The notes beneath the pieces were generated by a model. The model was not told where the DNA came from, made no database searches, and saw only the letters and a program-made list of their open reading frames with translations. The position numbers were made by a program, and so were the translations under genes. From Akebia trifoliata (taxonomy: Eukaryota > Streptophyta > Magnoliopsida > Ranunculales > Lardizabalaceae), in assembly GCA_017979445.1 (NCBI GenBank), contig CM030706.1, positions 18,772,967 to 18,836,966 of the forward strand: a DNA stretch of 64,000 nt, written 5' to 3'. Position 1 is the first letter of the stretch, and each line of letters starts with the position of its first letter. Positions 11,345 to 20,836 of the stretch are shown in pieces.

Positions 11345-11669
11345 CAGAGGGTTGAAGCAAACTAGATAGCAATTCTATTTTGGTAGATAGTGCGATATCT
11401 GAATGCCAATGCTAGTGACAGTTCATTTTGCAGCCTGATTTAGCAATTCGTCAAGGTGTTCGGATCCTTGAGGGTAAAGCTCTCCCCGAATTAAAAGGTT
11501 GTCAGGTCCTTGAGCGCAAACTCTCACTGATAGTGTCAAACCCTTGAATTTTAGAAAATTCTCCTTGACTAATGTAACAACTGTGCAAGTGTGTGATTTA
11601 AAATCTGAGCATAATTTGAACATAATCTAAGTATAAACTGGGCATAATTTGAATATAAACTGAGCATAA

Positions 11670-13015
11670 TTCCGAGAAAACCCTCGACCGTAACTGAGCA
11701 AAATCAAAGTTAACCCTTTGCGGCAGCTGAGCAAAATCCAAGATAACCTTTGGTGGCAACTGAGCAAAATCCGAGATAACCCTCGGCGGCAATTGGCTGA
11801 GCATAATCCGAGCAAACCCTCGGTGGCATCTGGCTGGGCATAATCCGAGCAAACCCTCGGCGGCAACTGGCTGAGCAAAATCCAAGATAACCCTTGGCGG
11901 CAACTGAGCAAAATCCGAGATAACCCTCGGCGGCAACTGGCTAAGCATAATCCAAGCAAACCCTCGGCGGCATCTGGCTGAGCAAAATCCAAGATAACCC
12001 TTGGCGGCAACTGAGCAAAATTCGAGATAACCCTCGGCGGCGACTGGCTGAGCATAATCCGAGCAAACCCTCGGCGGCAACTGGCTGAGCATAATCCGAG
12101 CAAACCCTCGGCGGCAACTGGCTGAGCAAAATTCGCGTAAACCCTCGGCGGCAACTGAGCAAAATCTGAGATAACCCTCGGCGGCAACTGGCTGAGCATA
12201 ACCGAGCAAACCCTCGGCGACAACTGACTGAGCAAAATCCAAGATAACCCTTGGCGGCAACTGAGCAAAATCCGAGATAACCTCGGCGGCAACTGGCTGA
12301 GCATAATCCGAGTAAACCCTCGGCGGCAACTGGCTAAGCAAAATCCAAGATAACCCTTGGCGGTAACTGACCAAAATCCGAGATAACCCTCGGCAGCAAC
12401 TGGCTGAGCAAAATCCAAGATAACCCTTGGCGGTAACTGACCAAAATCCGAGATAACCCTCGGCAGCAACTGGCTGAGCACAATCCGAGCAAACCCTCGG
12501 CGGCAACTGGCTGAGCATAATCCGAGCAAACCCTCGGCGGCAACTGGCTGAGCAAAATCCAAGATAACCCTTGACAGCAACTGAGCAAAATCCGAGATAA
12601 CCCTCGGCGGCAACTGGCTGAGCATAATCCGAGCAAACCCTCGGCGGTAACTGACTGAGCATAATCCGAGCAAATCCTCGACGGCAACTGGCTGAGCAAA
12701 ATCCAAGATAACCCTTGCCGACAACTGAGCAAAATCCGAGATAACCCTCGGCGGCAACTGGCTGAGCATAATCCGAGCAAACCCTCGGCGGCAACTGGCT
12801 GAGCAAAATCCAAGATAACCCTTGGCGGTAACTGAGCAAAATTCGAGATAACCCTCGGCGGCAACTGGCTGAGCATAATCCGAGCAAACCCTCGACGGCA
12901 ACTGGCTGAGCAAAATCCAAGATAACCTTAGGCGACAACTGAGCAAAATCCAAGTTAACCCTTGGCGACAACTGAGCAAAATCCAAGTTAACCCTTGGCG
13001 GCATCTGAGCAAAAT
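11670..13015 (-). repeat. Array of about 38 short hairpin units between pol and 3' LTR (element 1)
   Basis: Units of about 33-37 bp, roughly in a three-unit higher order, each with CTGAGCAAAAT or CTGAGCATAAT and a short inverted repeat. On the plus strand the inverted repeat is CCGAG-loop-CTCGG in most units and CCAAG-loop-CTTGG in about a third; one unit at about 11708 has CAAAG-loop-CTTTG. The loop is ATAACC, CAAACC or TTAACC. A few units have one mismatch or a G-T pair. Three stop-free frames (up to 513 codons) cross the array but encode only a repeating PPRVILDFAQ-like peptide and are not taken as genes. Satellite-like arrays at this site are known for Tat/Ogre elements. Confidence 0.9.
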
Positions 13016-13990
13016 GAATAAATCTAGGAAAGAGTGGATGAATCTAAGAAAGAATGAATAACTTGGGAAAAAGAAAGTAAGGAAAAGAAAGATTGAATCT
13101 GGGAATGAACAGATCTGGGAAATAATGATGAATTTGGAATCTAGGAATGAATAAATCTGATAAATCATTAGTGAATTTGGAAAGAATCATGGAAATAATG
13201 AATGAATCTGGGAATAAATCTGGGAAATAAATTCTGAGTAGAATAAAACTTAAAGGTTGAGAAAATCTCTGGGAAAAGATCTGAGTTATCAACAAGTTTT
13301 GCGATACTTTTATCCCAAAAAAAAAAATTTGAATAAACACTAATGGAAAGAAAGTTTAAAAAAAAAAACCTTGAAAACTTATGTTCAAAACATATTAGGC
13401 ATCTCATTCTCTTTAGGAACATATTCAAAAATGATCTTTAAATCAGAATTTCTTTTTTCTTGATAAACCTGGTTTGACAATATCTGGATTTATTGAGATG
13501 GTTAATTTTTATTAGGTTAAGATTGCTCAACAGACAATTTGAACACATGAAACATAACAAGAACTTCTACGACTGAGATAAAAACAACGCCTTTATTTAA
13601 AGATGACAAAGAATAGACGAACATACTTGACTCAAGTGACCTCATCCTTTGAAATTCTGAAACTCTTAAGAGCATCATATGTGCAACTTTGAATAGATAA
13701 ACATTGAAAGTTTGGATTTTTCTTTCGAAGTCTGAAATTAATCTGTCTTTCTCCCTTTCAGATCATTTAATCTAATGAACATTCCTTGGAAAATCAAAGA
13801 TGATTTCGATGTCTTCTAAGTTTTTGTCCTTCGTCTAATCTTTCTACTACGGCATGAGCCTTACAGGAAGTTTCGTAGATTCTCCTCTCGGATTCTTCTT
13901 TGATGGTGCCTTAACTTTTGTCAGAATTGTCCTTCTGGGTTTTCAATCTAGTAGGTTAGGACTTTTATTTTTTATATGCTCTTCTTTTTG
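13016..13990 (-). other. A-rich spacer of element 1, no gene seen
   Basis: 13016-13400 is A/G-rich on the plus strand with repeated GAATGAATCTGGGAA-like words. 13400-13990 is unique AT-rich sequence with only short frames. It matches, in broad outline, the spacer of element 2 at 31830-32640. No domain is recognised. Confidence 0.6.
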
Positions 13991-13991
13991 C

Positions 13992-14185
13992 TTAGACCGT
14001 CCTTTCGGATTTTCAATCTAACGAGCTTGCTCTGACTTTTGCCTAGATCACCTTTTCAGATTTTCGATCTAGCGAGCTTTTTTTTCTTTGCTCTGATTAT
14101 TGCCAAAGTTGTCCTTTCAGATTTTCAACCTTGCGAGCTTGCCTTAGTTTTTGCCTAAGTCGCCCTTTTCGGGTTTTCAACTTAG
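13992..14185 (-). repeat. Four longer hairpins with GAAA-type loops (element 1)
   Basis: Inverted repeats of about 30 bp recur every 50-60 bp: 13992-14021, 14043-14072, 14104-14133 and 14155-14185. In the element sense the arms are TTAGATT/GGTCTAA, CTAGATC/GATCTAG, CAAGGTT/AACTTTG and CTAAGTT/GACTTAG, all 7 bp counting G-U pairs. The interior reads GAAAA, then an inner helix closed on GAAA (for example TCC-GAAA-GGA). Arm sequence differs between copies while pairing is kept. Homologous hairpins occur in element 2 at 31604-31801. Confidence 0.75.
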
Positions 14186-15234
14186 CAGGCTTTTACTTTT
14201 CTTCATTAAGAGATCCTTATTAGCGATAGCACGAACTTCCTTTGACCATTTTACGTAATACCCAGGAGGACTTTTTAGGTGGGCTTAGGAGGGTTTAGAA
14301 AGAAAGGATATATGGTTCAAAATCCCAAAAAAATGCCCCTAGTCTAATGTACTCTCCATTTCTAAGTATCTTTTTTCTTTGATTTTTTTTTTTATTTAAA
14401 AAAAAAATGCCCCTAGTTTGGCATTCTTGATTTTCTTTTTCTATACTTCGGATGAAAGAAAAATACTCCATTCTTTATTCATTTTTTTCTAGGAGTAGAA
14501 ATCTTTTTTTTTTTTTGAACCGGGACTGAAGTAACTTCTCAAGTTGTCTACGTACCCCAATTTAGTTTGGGATCAGGTCTAAACGTAGTTCGAAATACCC
14601 TCCCCTAGGTTGGTTGGTTGGTGTGGTTTAGAAAAAAAAATGGTTATCTTTTCATATTGGATAGAGGGGCTAGCGAAGGAAAATATATATATATTTTTTT
14701 TTTTGAAAAATGGTAAGATTGGGAAAAGTGCATCGATCAAATAAAGGCCTCCTTAAATGGGGTATCACATAATTTGATTGAGGTTAGTTAATTCTTTGCC
14801 TTATACGGTCTCTTTGATGATAACTGATCTGCCCTAGTTGAGCTCAAATTTCTGAACGAGTGATTTTATTTTTAACATTGAGTACTTGAGTTGGTTTTCT
14901 CTTATAGTGTTGATTCTGGCTCTTAGAGATAGTATTTTTTCTAAAGGAAAAATTTTTGCCCCTTACTTGATGTCCACTTTTTGACATCCATTATATAATG
15001 TTCATTTCCTTAACACCCGGGATGGTAAATTCTGAACGCTGTGATCTTAAAGTGTTTAATCCAATTTGATGGATTACTTTGAGTATTTGAACTCATTGGT
15101 GACATTTGATTCTTCTGAGTGTAATTCACGCTCCAAATTTTCTCTCTCTTGACCATGACTCCCTCGCGATGTGATGTGTCTTCGAACTGTCAGAATAACT
15201 TCTGATTCTAGAGATATATGTCGTACCCATATCA
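14186..15234 (-). other. Post-pol remnant of element 1, no gene seen
   Basis: Contains the conserved block around 14530-14560 (ACTTCTCAAGTTGTCTACGT), present in element 2 near 31290 just after integrase. The pol deletion therefore lies between this block and the RT remnant at 15235. Two ATGCCCCTAG words (about 14334 and 14405) resemble the polypurine-tract end. 14640-15234 has no recognisable frame. Confidence 0.6.
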
Positions 15235-15402
15235 TTAGACCAAAGATTCATTGTTGAAAATATTAATGTTCAAATTAGGCATATCCTCATAGGATCATGC
15301 GAAAAAATCTCTGAACTCCTTAAGTAAGTCCATTATTTTCTCATGTTCTTCTAGGGATTAGACAGTTTTAATTCGCACTTCTCAAGAATTATCCTTAGAT
15401 TC
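15235..15402 (-). pseudogene. Start of reverse transcriptase, truncated (element 1)
   Basis: On the minus strand one frame reads SLEEHEKIMDLLKEFRDFFA, a stop in place of Trp, then SYEDMPNL. This is the RT-entry linker that element 0 has as DVFAWSYRDITGLD. Three stops interrupt it and the rest of pol is absent. It fixes the upstream edge of the pol deletion. Confidence 0.75.
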
Positions 15403-15620
15403 AATTTTTAATCAAATTCATTTTCAAAATTTGAAGACTTGTTGCACACATGATAATCGAAAGAATCTTTTTATTTCATTGGAATAGGAGGATTTCATTA
15501 TTAACCTAGAACAATGACTATTGTAAAAAGAAATATTCTTTGAAACTTGACACTACGAGACAAAAAATAATGGAAAGACTAGGACAACTAAATGGTGTTT
15601 TATCCAACAGACTCAACATT

Positions 15621-16256
15621 TCACTTAAAGGTTATCTTCCCTGCGTCGATGAGGTCTTGAATAGCATGGCGGAGAGATATACATTTGTCGGTGTAATGAC
15701 TTGTAACTTTGTGAAACTCGCAGAACTGGTGACTTTCGTCATTACTTTGAGAGGCATTGGGTACGGATTTAGGTTGTAATAATCCTTTCTTTATTAACAT
15801 CCTTAATGCGATACTTAAAGTCATCCCGAGATTATCAAACTTTCTTCTAGGCTTGGATTGTTTAATAACATTAACTGTCGATTGTGTTGGATTTGAGTTA
15901 GCAACATTCAGACTAAAATGCTTCATAAACTCTTCCATGATTTCTTCCCAAGTATAAAGTCAAGACTGTATTAACAATATAAGTCATTTAAGAGCGGGTC
16001 CTTTGAGAGTGGTGCAAAATAATTGTGCCATTTGTTCACTTCCTAAACCTCGAAGATGCATGTCCCCAACATACGAGCATAGGTGAGTTCTTGGACAGGA
16101 AGTTCCGTCGTATTTAGGCATGCTTAATAATTCATATTTTTTTGAAGTATTGATTCTAGTCGTTGAATCCCCTCTATGTTTGTCTTCGTTATCTTGGCAT
16201 GCTCCCATCGGGTGGCATTGGCAAGCATGATTCATCTGGTTCTCAAAATCTTGCAT
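15621..16256 (-). pseudogene. Gag remnant (element 1)
   Basis: The right part (15984-16256) reads KYELLSMPKYDGTSCPRTHL, then MAQLFCTTLKGPALK, the retrotransposon gag core. After two stops the same frame continues at 15938 and ends with CEFHKVTSHYTDKCISLRHA, the Cys/His-containing C-terminal region, then QDLIDAGKI. Roughly 210 codons are covered, far short of a whole Tat gag. 15403-15620, to its left, is the decayed gag-to-RT junction with no protease motif. Confidence 0.85.
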
Positions 16257-16513
16257 GATTTGACGTAGATTAACCGTGTTGAAGATTGATAATCCTTCGG
16301 AAACAAATTAGAGTTCACGATCAATAAAAGCAAAGGATTTGACCAAATAATAGAGACTATGCTTAGGCGACAAGTTAGATGACTTGACAGAATGACCGAG
16401 GTAAAGACACAAAATAGGATGATGTAGAATGTCTTAGAGCAATTTTGACCAAATAAAATATTTCCTTTTTTATTAAATCCGGATGCATCCTTTATTATTA
16501 CCAGGTTTACCAA

Positions 16514-17389
16514 AATAAGAAATTAATATAATGACCTACAGTCCGATGGGCAAAGTGATGTGACCAATTTAATTCATTTGATCATATGCAAGCATAATGA
16601 AATAATAGGAACCCGTTGATTTGACTGGTTCCATGAATGACATCACGCATCCAATCAAGTTGTTAGTTCTATTTAGATCGATCTAACCGAATGGACTAAA
16701 TTAGACTTTTCTTTGCTTGTAATCAATTGATCCATTTGATCATGTAAAAGTTAATCAAAAAGCTTATTCCAAATAGGTCAATCGATTTACTACAAACTAA
16801 CTAGATCCATAGGTATTTTAGTACGTTTCCAAGGTCCATGCAAAAATTGATTTTTTGTAAGTCATTTTCTATGAAAGAATAAATCATTTTGTAAATTATT
16901 TGTTCCTTATTTTCTTTTGGAAAACATTTTCTGAAAAATATTTTCTTTTTGGAAAATCTTGTTCTTATAAAAAAAAAAATTTGGAAAATATTTTTTCTTG
17001 GAAAACATTTTTTCTCTGAAAAATAATTTTTTATTTGGAAAGCATTTTCTCTTAGAAAATCTTGTTCTTATGGAAAATATTTTTTGAAAAACGTTTTTTC
17101 TTAGAAAACATTTTTTCTAGAGAATAACACTTTTTTCTGGAAAACACTTCTTTTGGAAAACATTTTTTCTGAAAAATACTTTCCCTTTATAAATTATTTT
17201 TCTTCTTTGAAAATTTGATTTCTATTTCGATTTAAATGGCCCGGTCCATCAGGATTGTTGGATCGAGTTGGGCTGGGTCATTTGCAAGAGATGGATTCTT
17301 TAATGGGTCGGTACACCCATTTTAATTTCGAATCAGATTAAACAACAAAAAAATTTATCCTTGAGGACAAACCCGCACATTCCTGACCT
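16514..17389 (-). other. Gag-upstream spacer with repeated GAAAA/TTTTC words (element 1)
   Basis: 16514-16850 is unique AT-rich sequence. 16860-17220 holds a dozen or more words such as GGAAAACATTTTTTCT, where GAAAA and TTTTC can pair. The equivalent stretch of element 2 is 29200-29560. 17220-17340 is a unique block (GGCCCGGTCCATCAGGATTG) shared with element 2 around 29160-29200. No gene is seen. Confidence 0.6.
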
Positions 17390-18260
17390 CATCATTCATA
17401 TACATTCATCTCATCATTCATATGCATTCTGATTTCATCATTCACATACACTCATCAATCAAAAGGTTTCATTCAATAAACAACCTGGGAACACCCACGA
17501 TAAGTTCGAGTCGTGACTTACAGGGAAGGTTTCTAGACTCTAAGCTTACTACGTGCAATGCATTTTTATCTGGCCACCCTTGCCCAAGCACACCTATATA
17601 CCTCTCGATACGTGGTGACTTGGTTTGATATACCATATAGGTGATAATCTAAAACCTCAACTCACTTCTCTGAAGTCAAAAACAGCCAGTTTGATCTCCA
17701 GTTGAGAAGTGGCGCACAATGCTGAGCAAGGGCCCACTTAAATACCTCTCGTCTAGAATAGACGTAGTCTATCCCCCTCGTACAGTAGGGTACAGCGGGG
17801 CAAGATCTTGCTTAGGCACTAGTTTTGACCAAGAAGTGCAATTGATATACTTAGATTATCTTTTACATACCTATGGGTATGAGTCAAGAGTTGTAGCTTT
17901 CATAAATGGTTTGGCATCCCACGAGGGGACCGACCACGTACTAGTACTACGTTGGCAATCGGGACGTACGACCGTGTGGCTCACAATAGGTCAAAGGCTC
18001 AGGTCGCTCCAGCCTGGGTGCATCAATATACCTCTCAGAATCACCTCATCAGACGGTATTAATACCCCAGTTTGATATATCCTAAGGTACGTGACTAGAG
18101 TTGTGATTTTCATGAATGACGTCGCATCTCCGAGGAGACCGGGCCACGCACTAGTGCCACGTTGGCTATATGGGACGTGTAAGTGAGTAAAATAGTAAAC
18201 GTGCATGTGGTGTGTGCAAAGCAAGGTGGGGTGTGCCCGGGGCCTTCTTCAAACAAAATG
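17390..18260 (-). repeat. Leader modules of element 1 (three related units)
   Basis: Three related units recur: around 17588-17650, 17730-17970 and 18020-18200 (plus strand). Each opens with ATACCTCTC. The last two also share a block like AGTTGTRRYTTTCATRAATG followed by ACTAGTRC and ACGTTGGC. The middle unit is the widespread leader module and contains two overlapping hairpins at 17751-17771. Frames of 77 codons (17991-18224, minus) and 118 codons (17719-18075, plus) are also open in element 2, but most base changes in the former alter the peptide, so neither is called as a gene. Confidence 0.75.
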
Positions 18261-20540
18261 GGCCCATGGGCCTGATCATACTATTAACATATTAAAATAC
18301 ATAAACCGTAGCATCTAAATCCAAATCAGGGCATGTACATCAAAATTAGGATCATGGCATATGTATGAGATATCACATAAATATAAATGAATTGATCGTC
18401 AATCAATGGCATGTGATCAAGGTAAAGAAGGTTGGATATACCTTAGGCATCAAAATATGGCATATGATAATTAATTAGATCCGTTAATTGCAAAAGGCTC
18501 AATTTTGTAATTTTCATAGTCCAATCAAAAGTTGCTTTGAGTGATCCTAAAATAATTCAAAATTTCAAGAGATATCGAGAATGAAACAATGATTAATGAG
18601 ATGAGAATTTTTTTTTATATTTATTTTATTATTTTTTTGAAAAACATGCATGGCAAATCCTTTGAGAACATAGGCTAGTGTGACCAACTCATACGGTTTC
18701 GAATTTTACCAAGAGTCATTAGGTCACGTGGTTCATCATATTGGTAACCCAATGTCACAAACTTCCAGTTTTAGTAGAAACTTTTGGATATAAACTTCAC
18801 TTTTTATTTGATCCAATGTTTTGAAAATGGGCGATCACAAAATCAACATTTAAAATAAAAAGAATTTTCTTGAAATATTTTTTTTTTATGAAAAAAAACA
18901 AATTCTTAGACTTTCACCCTCCATAAGTACGTGACATTGAATCACTCTTAAATGTCACGTGACGATTTCAAAAAATTCTTAGACTTTCGTCCTCTATAAG
19001 TAGTGACATTGAATTACTCTTAAATGTCACGTGACGATTTCAATGACTCGTAGTAAAAAAAACTTACTAAGCTTGTAAGACTAGCTTATTCATAAAAGAA
19101 ATTAAAACAACAAGTTTTATGTTGCTGTCAGCAACATTCAGAGGTTTATTATAAAAAAATGTTGCTAATCAACACCTCAACTTTCTTTTTTTTTCTTTTC
19201 TATATGTTGCTGCAGCACCCCAATTCATACCACCTCTTTGTTTTTTCTTGCTAACAAAACCACCCACTTATAATTATTTTCTTTCTTCATCTTTTGACTT
19301 TGCTGCCAAAGGACAGACCACACACCTATAGCCATCACTCAGGTAGCAATCTTGACGGATGATCATTTGGTTTTGTTCTTGGTGAGTTTGAGAAATCGAA
19401 GATGAGAGGAAGTAAAGATGAGAGATGTCTGGAAGTTATGATTTGTTCCAAGAATGAAGTTTCAAAAGATGAATTTGACGCCATTAATGGAAAATCAGCA
19501 AAGAAGAAATCGAAACTATGAGAGAGAGAGAATTTATTATTATTATTATTATCATTCACCATACACAATGGCAAACACGTTCATGATGCGAACCTCATCC
19601 GTTCCCCTTTATCACATTTTATTGATTTTGAAACTTTTGGGATTGAAATCCCTCCAGAAATATCTCGACTTTGATCTTCATCAAGCTCAATCGAACATGG
19701 ATTAGATGAATCCATGGATTAGTTGCAGTCCCTGCAACTTTCAATGGTGGAGCCTTTAAGCGCCATTATTTTCAGTAAAATTCAAAGAAAACCTCTCTTT
19801 TTCTTACTGGCAGCCACTTTGATAGCCCACCTTGGGCTGATCCAGCCGTTAGTCCAACCATACATAATTCCGTAGCCTTATAAAAGAAAGAGTGGATTTG
19901 AGTTGGAAAATCTGACTCCATGAACATGAATCGATTCAGATATTTCTTTCATAAATCCATTGTTTTCGGTCGACCAATCGAAACCTTAAATCTGTGAGTG
20001 CACAATAAACCTTTAAAAAGATTTCAAATTTACAAGAGAGAGAGATGGAGAGAGAGAGAGAGAGAGAGAGAACGTTTCTCTCTGCTGTTTTCCATCCTTC
20101 TTTGTGGAGAAGAAGATAGAAAACAGCAAAAGCTGTTTTCTGCTAATGGCACACCACGTGTAAAACAATTTTTTTTTATTTTTTTTTCTTGGAATTCTCT
20201 CCTCATCACGAAAAACATAAAAAAGGCACTTTTTTTGTTTCCTAGCGTATTACTCACAAATAATTTATTTTCACAACTCGCCGCCTATGCCTAGTAACGT
20301 GTTAAAAAAAAAAATTTTAAAAATAAAAAAAAGAATATCATAACTCTCATCCCAACCACCATCATTCTATCCTCAATTTATGTCAATTTGAATCTTTCAT
20401 TATTTAGGGTCATCCCAAAATGACCTTAGATTGAATCAAAAAAGAAAAATTATGCCAAATCCGAAATATCCAAAATTGAACCAAAGGGTATTAATAAAGG
20501 ATAATACCAAAATAATAATAATAATAATCCAAATAAAAAA
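18261..20540 (-). other. Variable region of element 1, possible unrecognised captured sequence
   Basis: 18261-18620 aligns by eye with element 2 (27560-28230). About 18660-20540 does not match element 2, so it is an element-specific insert. It contains a 72-bp tandem duplication with inverted repeats (18900-19043), a TAT microsatellite at about 19524-19551, a GA tract at 20034-20070, and several frames up to 98 codons. The minus-strand frame 19335-19574 reads MASNSSFETSFLEQIITSRH within it and looks gene-like, but I do not recognise it. Element 2 has a captured host gene in the matching slot, so host origin is plausible here. Confidence 0.45.
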
Positions 20541-20817
20541 TGAGTCCACACCCATTATTTTAGACCATTACCTTCCTGAAATCCTGCATGATTTTAAGGT
20601 CATTCCGAATAACCCTTGATGATCCATAAAAAGTGTCAAAACAAAATATTCAACATCCAAACCAATGCTCAATAATTGAACAAAAAAGAATGATAAAAAA
20701 ATTAAAAAAAATAAATAACTAAACAAATAACTAAAATAAAATAAAATAATTAAAAAAACTAGGTCCCACTGGCAATGTTTCCCATACTTGGGGCTTTTCA
20801 AGTCTGATCCTCAAACA

Positions 20818-20835
20818 TCCCCAGTGGAGTCGCCA
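20818..20835 (-). promoter_or_regulatory. Primer binding site of element 1 (tRNA-Arg type)
   Basis: The minus strand reads TGGCGACTCCACTGGGGA, one base from the 5' LTR end. A primer site of this sequence, complementary to the 3' end of tRNA-Arg, is characteristic of Tat/Ogre elements. It starts minus-strand cDNA synthesis. Confidence 0.88.
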
Positions 20836-20836
20836 C

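Noticed and set aside
11598..13168. Three overlapping stop-free frames of 468, 513 and 180 codons as a repeat-rich protein gene
   Set aside because: They are different frames of the same short tandem repeat, which happens to lack stops on the minus strand. The peptides are shifted versions of one unit, and unit length is not a multiple of three throughout.
17719..18224. Small conserved protein genes in the leader modules (also 28274-28489 and 28501-28761)
   Set aside because: The frames are open in both elements, but for the 71-residue frame about 13 of 14 base differences change the peptide, which argues against protein constraint. Conservation is at the DNA or RNA level.
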